Source of the DNA: Candidatus Coliplasma caballi
GTDB taxonomy: Bacteria; Bacillota; Clostridia; Oscillospirales; CAG-382
Assembly (NCBI GenBank): GCA_018065365.1
Contig: JAGHTH010000082.1
Location: 1-5,650, forward strand
Length of the DNA: 5,650 nt
Reading direction: 5' to 3'
Position 1 is the stretch's first letter, and every line of letters begins with the position of its first letter. The notes beneath the pieces are model-generated. The model saw only the letters and a program-made list of their open reading frames with translations. It had not been told where the DNA came from and searched no databases. This document shows positions 1 to 5,552 of this stretch, in pieces. A program made the translations under genes and the position numbers.

Positions 1-6
1 ATAATA

Positions 7-12
7 TATACT
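7..12 (+). promoter_or_regulatory. possible -10 box upstream of murB
   Basis: TATACT lies 41 nt before the murB ATG in an AT-rich leader that stands out against the GC-rich coding DNA around it. It differs from the TATAAT consensus by one base. The matching -35 box would lie before base 1, so it cannot be checked. Other AT-rich hexamers in bases 1-20 could serve instead. Weak evidence. Confidence 0.3.
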
Positions 13-41
13 GTAATAAAATGTTCTTACTATACCCAAAC

Positions 42-46
42 AGGAG
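42..46 (+). promoter_or_regulatory. murB ribosome binding site
   Basis: AGGAG is followed by a 7-nt spacer and the ATG at 54. This decides the start of murB: the in-frame ATG at 21 has no Shine-Dalgarno sequence and would add 11 residues with no counterpart in MurB proteins. Confidence 0.8.
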
Positions 47-53
47 TGCCACC

Positions 54-902
54 ATGATCGTTCTGGAAAACGTGCAAATCGCGCCCTACACGTCGATGAA
101 AGTCGGCGGGAACGTCAAAACGCTATACAAACCCGAAAACCGCGCCGAGCTTCTGACCGCGCTGCGCATGAGCCGCGGCGAGCGGCTGCTCGTGATCGGC
201 AACGCCTCCAACGTCCTGTTCTCCGACGAGGGCTTCGACGGCAGCGTGATCCTCACAGGCGGCGTTCGCGGCATCGCGCTCGAAAACGGAAAGATCCGCG
301 CCGATTGCGGCGTTTCGCTGACCGCGCTTTCCCGTTTCGCAAAAGACCGCGGAAAAGGCGGGCTGGTGTTCGCCTACGGCATTCCGGGAACGGTCGGCGG
401 CGGCGTGTTCATGAACGCGGGCGCCTACGGCGGACAGATCAGCGACGTCCTTTCGGAAGTAACGGTCTGCAGCCGCGACGGCGATCCGTTCGTTCTGCCC
501 GCGAGTGATTTGCAGCTCGGCTACCGCCGCAGTCTGTTTATGGAAAAGGAACTGTTCCTGCTCTCCGCCACGTTCGATTGTCCCGACGCGGACACCGACG
601 AACTGACCGCGCAAATGGAACACAACATGGAAGCCCGCCGCGCCAAGCAGCCGCTCGAATACGCTTCCTGCGGCAGTACGTTCAAACGCCCCGAGGGCTA
701 TTTCGCGGGCGCGCTGATCGAGCAGGCGGGGCTGAAAGGGCTGACCGTCGGCGGCGCGCAGGTGTCCGAAAAGCACGCCGGTTTTGTCATCAATACCGGC
801 TCCGCCACCGCGTCCGACGTCAAAACGCTGATCGCGCTCGTGCAATCGCGCGTCAACGAAAAATTCGGGGTTCATTTGGAGCCGGAAGTGAGAATCCTGT
901 AA
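54..902 (+). CDS. murB: UDP-N-acetylenolpyruvoylglucosamine reductase (MurB, loop-lacking type II)
   Basis: Cytosolic FAD enzyme that uses NADPH to reduce UDP-GlcNAc-enolpyruvate to UDP-MurNAc, the second committed step of peptidoglycan precursor synthesis. The protein is 282 aa from the ATG at 54. The FAD-binding half shows GNASNVLF at residues 49-56 and GIPGTVGGGVFMNAGAYG at 109-126. GYRRS at 156-160 supplies the active-site Arg (R158, matching E. coli R159). The C-terminal domain has CGSTFKRP at 206-213 with the proton-donor Ser208, then GALIEQAGLKG and HAGFVIN, and ends EPEVRIL with the catalytic Glu at 278. R158 and S208 are 50 residues apart, against 70 in E. coli, so the type I loop bearing E. 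coli Tyr190 is absent, as in Bacillus and Staphylococcus MurB. All key residues are present. The protein ends almost directly after the EVR motif, shorter than many relatives. First gene of a probable murB-whiA-dnaE operon. Confidence 0.96.
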   Translation: MIVLENVQIAPYTSMKVGGNVKTLYKPENRAELLTALRMSRGERLLVIGNASNVLFSDEGFDGSVILTGGVRGIALENGKIRADCGVSLTALSRFAKDRGKGGLVFAYGIPGTVGGGVFMNAGAYGGQISDVLSEVTVCSRDGDPFVLPASDLQLGYRRSLFMEKELFLLSATFDCPDADTDELTAQMEHNMEARRAKQPLEYASCGSTFKRPEGYFAGALIEQAGLKGLTVGGAQVSEKHAGFVINTGSATASDVKTLIALVQSRVNEKFGVHLEPEVRIL

Positions 903-903
903 A

Positions 904-930
904 AGTTAGGAGTTAGGAGTTAGGAGTTAG
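904..930 (+). repeat. tandem heptamer AGTTAGG (about 3.9 copies) carrying the whiA ribosome binding site
   Basis: The 34-nt gap between murB and whiA is mostly a perfect tandem repeat of AGTTAGG: three full units at 904-924 and six bases of a fourth at 925-930. Each unit junction makes AGGAG, giving three Shine-Dalgarno cores at 908-912, 915-919 and 922-926. The last lies 10 nt before the whiA ATG at 937 and is the most likely ribosome binding site; the others are 17 and 24 nt away. The repeat is outside coding sequence, so copy-number change would alter ribosome-site number and spacing without shifting a frame. Confidence 0.85.
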
Positions 931-936
931 AAATTT

Positions 937-1617
937 ATGTCTTTTTCGTCCGAACTGAAACTGCATCTGCAAACGCTGGGTTTCAAAAAAGAATGCTGTA
1001 TGCTTGCCTGCTCCGACGGGTACGAAGCGCAGCCGTTCCATAGCGTCTGCGAGAACTGCCGCGGCTCGTTTTTGCGCGGGGTGTTCTTTCGGTTCGGCTA
1101 TCTTGCGCCGCCCGAGAAAGAGCCGCTTCTGACGTTTACGTTCTACGACGACTACGCGGAATACGTCAAAGACGTGCTTTGCGACGCCGGTCTGAACGCC
1201 AGAGTTACCCGCTCCAAAGGGCGCAACCTGATCTACCTCAAAAAAACCGACGACGTCGCGGACGTGGTTTCTTTAATGGGCGCGACGCGCTATTCCTTAC
1301 GCATGATGGAAGTGCAGGTCGATAAACAGTTCCGCGGCGAGCTGAACAGAAAAGTCAACGCCGAAACCGCCAACCTCAACCGCACCGCCGGCGCTTCCGC
1401 CGTGCAGCTAAACGCGATCCGCAAGCTGCAAAGCGACAACAAATTCCCGCTCCTTTCGGACGAATTGCAGGCGGCGGCAAACCTGCGCCTTTCCCACCCC
1501 GAAGCCAACCTTTCCGAACTTGCCCGCCTCTCCCCGTTCCCGATCAGCAAAAGCGGGCTGAACCACCGCTTGCAGAAGCTGGTCGAATTGGCAAAAGAAG
1601 ATCCGAAAGCGACCTGA
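937..1617 (+). CDS. whiA: WhiA-type DNA-binding protein, short form lacking the first LAGLIDADG-like half
   Basis: WhiA proteins join a degenerate homing-endonuclease fold to a C-terminal helix-turn-helix. They act as sporulation regulator in Streptomyces and affect division and chromosome segregation in Bacillus. This one is 226 aa against about 300-320 normally. Its start, MSFSSELKLHLQTLGFKKECC (1-21), matches the family N-terminus. Residues 41-145 match the second LAGLIDADG-like half (CRGSFLRGVFFRFG at 41-54, IYLKKTDDVADVVSLMGA at 99-116). NRKVNAETANLNRT at 137-150 matches the signature linker, with Ala for the usual Cys of NCETAN. The HTH is at about 155-218, with ISKSGLNHRLQKL at 203-215. 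Missing are about 85-90 residues of the first half, replaced by a linker at about 22-40 that carries extra Cys. The frame is intact, so this is a shortened protein, not a frameshifted gene. Name confident; activity of the short form is unknown. Confidence 0.9.
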   Translation: MSFSSELKLHLQTLGFKKECCMLACSDGYEAQPFHSVCENCRGSFLRGVFFRFGYLAPPEKEPLLTFTFYDDYAEYVKDVLCDAGLNARVTRSKGRNLIYLKKTDDVADVVSLMGATRYSLRMMEVQVDKQFRGELNRKVNAETANLNRTAGASAVQLNAIRKLQSDNKFPLLSDELQAAANLRLSHPEANLSELARLSPFPISKSGLNHRLQKLVELAKEDPKAT

Positions 1618-1648
1618 AAATCACCCCCTTCAAATTTCGCCTTTCCGT

Positions 1649-1652
1649 GAGG
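1649..1652 (+). promoter_or_regulatory. dnaE ribosome binding site
   Basis: GAGG followed by a 6-nt spacer and the ATG at 1659. The in-frame GTG at 1647 overlaps this site, which argues against GTG as the start. The DnaE N-terminus MSFTHLHLHS, beginning at the ATG, also fits the family. Confidence 0.7.
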
Positions 1653-1658
1653 TTTCCT

Positions 1659-4600
1659 ATGTCTTTCACTCACCTGCACCTACACAGTGAATATTCCCTG
1701 CTCGACGGTGCGTGCCGGATCGAAGACATCCCGAAAGCCGTCCGGGAAGCAGGTATGAACGCCGTCGCGCTGACCGATTTCGGCGCGCTTTACGGCGCCG
1801 TCGCGTTCTTCAAGGCGTGCAAAGCCGAGGGAGTCAAGGCGATCATCGGCTGCGAGATCTGCGTGATCCCCGATGCCGAAGACGGCATTCCCGCCGACCG
1901 CCGCCCCGCGCACCTCGTTCTGCTGGTCAAAAACCAAACCGGCTACGAAAACCTTTCCGAACTGATCTCGCGCTCCTTTGCGCGCACGTCGCAGAACGAA
2001 CTGCCCGCGGTCGATCACAAAACGCTCGCGCGCCTGCACGACGGGCTGATCGCCCTCTCCGGCTGTGCCGAGGGGGAAATTCCGCGCGCGATCCGCGCCG
2101 GCGACCGTTCCAAAGCCCGCGAACTCGCTCTGTGGTACGCGTCCGCGTTCGGCAAAGGCAATTTTTACCTCGAAATCGAGCGCCACGGACTTGCCGGCGA
2201 ACGCGCCGTCAACGAAACGCTGGCGGAGTTTTCCCGCGAATTACACATCCCGCCCGTCGCGGCAAACGACGTGCATTACCTTTCGAGAGAAGACGCCGAA
2301 CTGCGCCGCGTGCTGAACGCGATCCGGGACGGCGCGACCGTGGAAGACGGCGCGCTTGCCGACGGCGGTCAATGCGACCTCAAAACGCCCTCCGAAATGG
2401 CGTCGCTGTTCCGCGACCTGCCCGAAGCGATCGCGAATACCGAAGTGATCGCCGAAGCGTGCGACTTTTCCTTTTCCTTTGACACCTATCACCTGCCCGT
2501 CTATCCCACCCCCGACGGAAGAAGCGCCGACGAATACCTCCGCGCGCTCTGCCTCGACGGACTGAAAGCCCGCCGCGACGGGAACTTCCTCACGGACGGC
2601 TACGACTACGAAACGCGCCTGGACTACGAACTGCGCGTCATTCGCGAGATGGGCTTTTCCGATTACTACCTCATCGTGTGGGACTTCGTGCATTACGCCA
2701 AGCGGATGAAGATCCCGGTCGGCCCCGGCAGGGGCTCCGGCGTCGGCAGTCTGGCGGCGTACCTGTTGGGCATCACGGACGTGGATCCGCTGCCGTTCGG
2801 ACTGCTGTTTGAGCGGTTCCTCAACCCCGAACGCGTGAGTATGCCCGATTTCGACATCGACTTTGCGGACGAACGCCGCGCCGAAGTGATCGCCTACGTG
2901 ATCGAAAAGTACGGCAAAGACCACGTCGCGCAGATCGTTACGTTCGGAACGATGGCGTGCAAGCAAGCCCTGCGCGACGCCGGGCGCGTGCTCGGAATGA
3001 CGCCGCAGGACGTGGACGCGATCGCGCGGCTGGTACCGAAATACCTCGGCGTAACGCTGCAAAACGCCCTCGACGAGAGCGAAGCGCTCCGCGACCGCGC
3101 CGAACACGATCCGGAAGTTACGCGGCTGATCAACATCGCCCGCAAATTAGAGGGCAGACCGCGCAACCTTTCCACACACGCGACGGGCGTGGTCGTTACG
3201 GACAAGCCGCTGACGCACTACCTGCCGCTTTCCGTCAACGACAACGTTACGGTTACGCAATACACCATGACCACCGTCGCGGACCTCGGTCTGTTGAAGA
3301 TCGACTTTCTCGGTCTGCGTTACCTTTCCATTCTCGACGACGCGCAAAAACAGATCCGCCGCACCGTCAACCCCGATTTCGACCTCGAAACGATCCCCAA
3401 AGACGACGAAGCGACCTACAAACTGCTCTCGTCCGGCAACACCCTCGGCTTGTTCCAATTAGAAAGCCGCGGAATGCGCTCGCTGCTGCAAAAGTTACAG
3501 CCGCGCTGCATCGAGGACATCGTTTCGGTCATCTCGCTGTACCGACCGGGACCCGCGCTGTCGATCGAAACGTTCTTGCAGAACCGCAAAAGCCCCGAAA
3601 AAACGACCTACCTGACCCCCGCCCTGCGCCCGATCCTCGAAGGCACGCATGGCTGTATGCTCTATCAGGAGCAGGTCATGCAGGTCTGCCGCTCGCTCGC
3701 AGGTTTCACGTTCGGACACGCCGACGTCGTGCGTCGCGCGATGGCAAAAAAGAAAGCCGACGCGATGGCAAAAGAAAAGACCGCCTTTCTGAGCGGCTGC
3801 GCCGAAAACGGAATCGAACAATCGGTCGCGGAAGCGATCTTCGAGCAGATGAGCGAATTTGCGAAATATGCGTTCAACAAATCCCACGCCGTCGCGTACG
3901 CCGTGGTTTCCTACCGCACCGCCTATCTCAAAGCCCATTACCCGCAGATCTATATGTGCGCTCTGATCAACACCGTCGCGGGCGCGCTCGAAAAGATCCG
4001 CGACTACGCGTTTGACTGTGAGCAAATGGGGATCCGGATGCTGCGGCCGGACATCAACCGTTCCGAAGTCGATTTCGTCGCCGAAGGGAACGACATCCGC
4101 TACGGACTCGCCGCGATCAAAGGGATCGGCGCGCTTTTCGCCTCCCGGATCGTCGAGGAACGCCGCGCGGGCGAATACACCGGCGTCGCGAACTTTATGG
4201 GGCGGCTCCGCGCCTACACCAACACCCGCATCGCGCAAGCCCTCGTGCGTTCCGGCTCGATGGACTCGTTCGGACACCGCGGCGCGATGCTCGGGCTCTT
4301 TACCGATGAATTTTTCATCAAGGCGCAGTTAAAAGGCAGACAGTCCGAGGGGCAGATCGGAATGTTCGACGCCGATCCGGTCAAGGACGACACCACCGGC
4401 GTCTTCAACTCGGTCGAAACGGTACCGATCGAGGTGCGCTTGCAGGACGAACGGACGCTGACCGGGCTGTACTTTACGGGACACCCGCTGGACGAATACA
4501 ACGAGTTTGCCCGCCACGTCGGCGCGATCAACTCGCGCGAACTGTTCCATCTGGTCGAGGGCGATCCCGCCGGCAGCAAGAGCCGCGACGTGCATTTCGT

Positions 4601-5090
4601 CGGGCAGATCACTTCCTACCGCGCCCTCAAAACCAAAAAAGGCGAGCCGATGGCGTTCTTGCGCGCCGAGGACCGCGCGGGCGAGTTGGACATGGTGCTG
4701 TTCCCCGAAGCGTCCCGCCGCGTCGTTACAAAATTCATGCCAAAAGTCGGCGGCATCTACGATTTTTACGGGCAGGCGTCGGTCAAAGAGAGCGAAAGCG
4801 AAGACACACCGCCGACGGCGCAGATGATTTTGAAAGATATTTCCATTCCGGACATAAAATACGTCAAAACGTCGCTTATACTGTACTTGCGGTTTGACAT
4901 CGACAACATCGCCTATCTGGACGAAGCGCTCGGCATTCTGAAAGAGTACCCCGGCGACTACCGCGTAACGATCATCGACGACACCCACAAACCCCGCCGC
5001 GTCCGCAAGGACCTGACCTGCTCGCCCACCAAGGAACTCCTGTTCCGCATCCGCGAGTGTATCGGCGAGGGGAACTATAAGCTGTTGTAG
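1659..5090 (+). CDS. dnaE: DNA polymerase III alpha subunit (C-family polymerase)
   Basis: Replicative DNA polymerase catalytic subunit; in Bacillota a DnaE usually works beside PolC at the fork. The protein is 1143 aa, full length for the family. Domains in order: PHP domain (about 1-280; HLHLHS at 5-10, GCE at 64-66, NDVH at 203-206); palm with GPGRGSGVGSLAAYLLG at 355-371 and catalytic Asp397 and Asp399 in MPDFDIDF (395-402), plus Asp549 in LLKIDFLGL; fingers with FQLESRGM at 599-606, SLYRPGP at 626-632, VVRRAMAKKK at 690-699 and FNKSHAVAYAVVSYRTAYLK at 739-758; helix-hairpin-helix around YGLAAIKGIG (815-824); clamp-binding motif QIGMF (899-903); OB fold at about 975-1065; short C-terminal domain at about 1068-1143. 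All three polymerase aspartates are present. The PHP domain has Phe41 (LTDFG) where active PHP domains have His. No DEDD exonuclease domain is inserted, so this is DnaE and not PolC. Whether it is DnaE1 or DnaE3 I cannot settle. Last gene of the probable operon; its stop is followed at once by the hairpin array. Confidence 0.97.
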   Translation: MSFTHLHLHSEYSLLDGACRIEDIPKAVREAGMNAVALTDFGALYGAVAFFKACKAEGVKAIIGCEICVIPDAEDGIPADRRPAHLVLLVKNQTGYENLSELISRSFARTSQNELPAVDHKTLARLHDGLIALSGCAEGEIPRAIRAGDRSKARELALWYASAFGKGNFYLEIERHGLAGERAVNETLAEFSRELHIPPVAANDVHYLSREDAELRRVLNAIRDGATVEDGALADGGQCDLKTPSEMASLFRDLPEAIANTEVIAEACDFSFSFDTYHLPVYPTPDGRSADEYLRALCLDGLKARRDGNFLTDGYDYETRLDYELRVIREMGFSDYYLIVWDFVHYAKRMKIPVGPGRGSGVGSLAAYLLGITDVDPLPFGLLFERFLNPERVSMPDFDIDFADERRAEVIAYVIEKYGKDHVAQIVTFGTMACKQALRDAGRVLGMTPQDVDAIARLVPKYLGVTLQNALDESEALRDRAEHDPEVTRLINIARKLEGRPRNLSTHATGVVVTDKPLTHYLPLSVNDNVTVTQYTMTTVADLGLLKIDFLGLRYLSILDDAQKQIRRTVNPDFDLETIPKDDEATYKLLSSGNTLGLFQLESRGMRSLLQKLQPRCIEDIVSVISLYRPGPALSIETFLQNRKSPEKTTYLTPALRPILEGTHGCMLYQEQVMQVCRSLAGFTFGHADVVRRAMAKKKADAMAKEKTAFLSGCAENGIEQSVAEAIFEQMSEFAKYAFNKSHAVAYAVVSYRTAYLKAHYPQIYMCALINTVAGALEKIRDYAFDCEQMGIRMLRPDINRSEVDFVAEGNDIRYGLAAIKGIGALFASRIVEERRAGEYTGVANFMGRLRAYTNTRIAQALVRSGSMDSFGHRGAMLGLFTDEFFIKAQLKGRQSEGQIGMFDADPVKDDTTGVFNSVETVPIEVRLQDERTLTGLYFTGHPLDEYNEFARHVGAINSRELFHLVEGDPAGSKSRDVHFVGQITSYRALKTKKGEPMAFLRAEDRAGELDMVLFPEASRRVVTKFMPKVGGIYDFYGQASVKESESEDTPPTAQMILKDISIPDIKYVKTSLILYLRFDIDNIAYLDEALGILKEYPGDYRVTIIDDTHKPRRVRKDLTCSPTKELLFRIRECIGEGNYKLL
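4353..4367 (+). other. codons for the beta-clamp binding motif of DnaE
   Basis: Encodes QIGMF (residues 899-903), followed by Asp. It sits after the helix-hairpin-helix region and before the OB fold, the place of the internal clamp-binding motif of E. coli DnaE (QADMF). It is a close match to that pentapeptide pattern, so binding to the sliding clamp is expected by family analogy. Confidence 0.75.
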
Positions 5091-5095
5091 CGGGA

Positions 5096-5217
5096 ATCTC
5101 CCAAAGGGAGATAGGTCGCCTACTGCGTAGGCGCGAGGTCGTTCGCATACGCTTCGCGTCTGTGAACGGGAGGTCGCACGCTTCCGCGTGCGATAGGTTG
5201 CTCGCGTTCGCTCGCAA
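5096..5217 (+). repeat. array of short hairpins with AGGTCG-type boxes just after dnaE
   Basis: Consecutive inverted repeats: 5096-5112 (7-bp stem, loop AAA); 5117-5133 (7 bp, loop TGC); 5140-5168 (12 pairs including one G-U, one mismatch, loop TTC); 5174-5193 (8 bp perfect, loop TTCC); 5198-5217 (imperfect). The last four each follow or include AGGTCG or AGGTTG (5113, 5136, 5171, 5195). Hairpins 3 and 4 share the core ACGC-TTC(C)-GCGT, while their outer stems differ yet still pair. No T-run follows any of them, so none is a standard intrinsic terminator. No coding sequence is evident. Function unknown; it may be a repeat family that forms structured RNA or stabilises the 3' end of the dnaE message. 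Confidence 0.75.
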
Positions 5218-5228
5218 TATGAAAAGTT

Positions 5229-5256
5229 GAGGCAGGAAAACGCGTTTTCTTGCTTC
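5229..5256 (+). repeat. 12-bp hairpin with CGCG loop
   Basis: Bases 5229-5240 pair with 5245-5256 around a CGCG loop. Two of the pairs are G-U when read as + strand RNA. The centre, 5236-5249, is a perfect 14-nt palindrome. The 3' arm is T-rich, but no T-run follows the stem, so an intrinsic terminator is possible only in a weak form. The perfect core could equally be a protein-binding dyad. Confidence 0.55.
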
Positions 5257-5262
5257 CGATTC

Positions 5263-5318
5263 TATTCTTTGCTTTGCGTAAATTTGCCATAGCAAACGGC
5301 AAGAAACAAGGCGCCCTT
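5263..5318 (+). repeat. left inverted-repeat arm (repeat unit copy A)
   Basis: The reverse complement of 5595-5650 matches this segment at 55 of 56 positions; the one difference is at 5269. The unit contains TTTGCCATAGCAAA (5283-5296), itself a near-palindrome, and ends in GGCGCCCTT. The match stops at 5319. The 13-nt string GGCGCCCTTCCCA at 5310-5322 recurs in direct orientation at 5447-5459. Confidence 0.85.
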
Positions 5319-5413
5319 CCCACACAATCCCTACGGGCACGTGCTCTGTCCGAGCGTTATACGCGGCGCTTTGCAAATCGCGCATAGCACAATTTGCCCG
5401 AGATTTTGCCTCC
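5319..5413. other. stretch between repeat copies A and B, no gene seen
   Basis: No start with a ribosome binding site and no recognisable protein. It holds small dyads: GCACGTGC at 5337-5344, GCGT/ACGC at 5354-5364 and TTTGCAAA at 5370-5377. The 9-nt ACAATTTGC at 5389-5397 is complementary to 5429-5437 in copy B. I see no clear function. Confidence 0.4.
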
Positions 5414-5491
5414 CGTAAGATTGCCATAGCAAATTGTCGGCACCACGGCGCCCTTCCCAAGGGAGCTGTCGCCGCAGGCGACTGAGGGATG
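5414..5491 (+). repeat. repeat unit copy B (internal, same direction as copy A)
   Basis: It starts with CGTAAGATTGCCATAGCAAA, which differs from copy A (5277-5296) at two of 20 positions. After a diverged stretch it carries GGCGCCCTTCCCA (5447-5459), identical to copy A. It then continues with a 5-bp hairpin (5451-5463), a perfect 6-bp hairpin GTCGCC/GGCGAC with loop GCA (5468-5482), and ACTGAGGGATG. Copy C carries the same order in reverse, so this looks like a fuller unit, while copy A is cut short after the CCCTT stretch. Confidence 0.7.
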
Positions 5492-5552
5492 GCTTTCTGA
5501 AAGAACTGTTTATGCAAAACAATGGCTTTGCGGGATGATAGAAACAGTAAAT
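5492..5552. other. 61-nt centre between opposed repeat copies B and C
   Basis: It lies between the two 11-bp complementary ends (5481-5491 and 5553-5563). It can fold further: ACTGTTT at 5505-5511 pairs with 5542-5548, and GCAAA at 5514-5518 pairs with 5527-5531. No open reading frame of note. Confidence 0.5.

Noticed and set aside
21..53. upstream ATG at 21 as the murB start
   Set aside because: It has no Shine-Dalgarno sequence and the 11 added residues do not match MurB; AGGAG is ideally placed for the ATG at 54.
123..875. 250-aa open frame on the - strand opposite murB
   Set aside because: It is a shadow of the GC-rich third codon positions of murB. MurB on the + strand has all its family motifs; the antisense product resembles nothing I know.
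1647..1658. GTG at 1647 as the dnaE start
   Set aside because: It overlaps the GAGG that serves the ATG at 1659, and DnaE proteins begin close to the HLHLHS motif.
2241..4277. long frames opposite or overlapping dnaE (- strand 2241-3107 and 3495-4277; + strand 2957-4015)
   Set aside because: Low-complexity Arg/Ala/Gly-rich shadows of dnaE in the wrong frame.
5096..5112. intrinsic terminator of dnaE
   Set aside because: The stem-loop sits 5 nt after the stop, but its stem is only 7 bp and it is followed by AGGTCGCC and not a T-run. It looks like the first unit of the hairpin array.
5096..5217. CRISPR array
   Set aside because: Units are irregular in length and are hairpins with different stems. 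There is no constant repeat with unique spacers of equal size and no cas gene.
4972..5517. 181-aa open frame on the - strand across the dnaE end and the repeats, with smaller frames at 5120-5323 and 5331-5555
   Set aside because: They are translations of repeat DNA and of antisense dnaE, with no ribosome binding site or recognisable domain, and with Arg/Ser/Ala-rich composition. Such repeats often give false hypothetical proteins.
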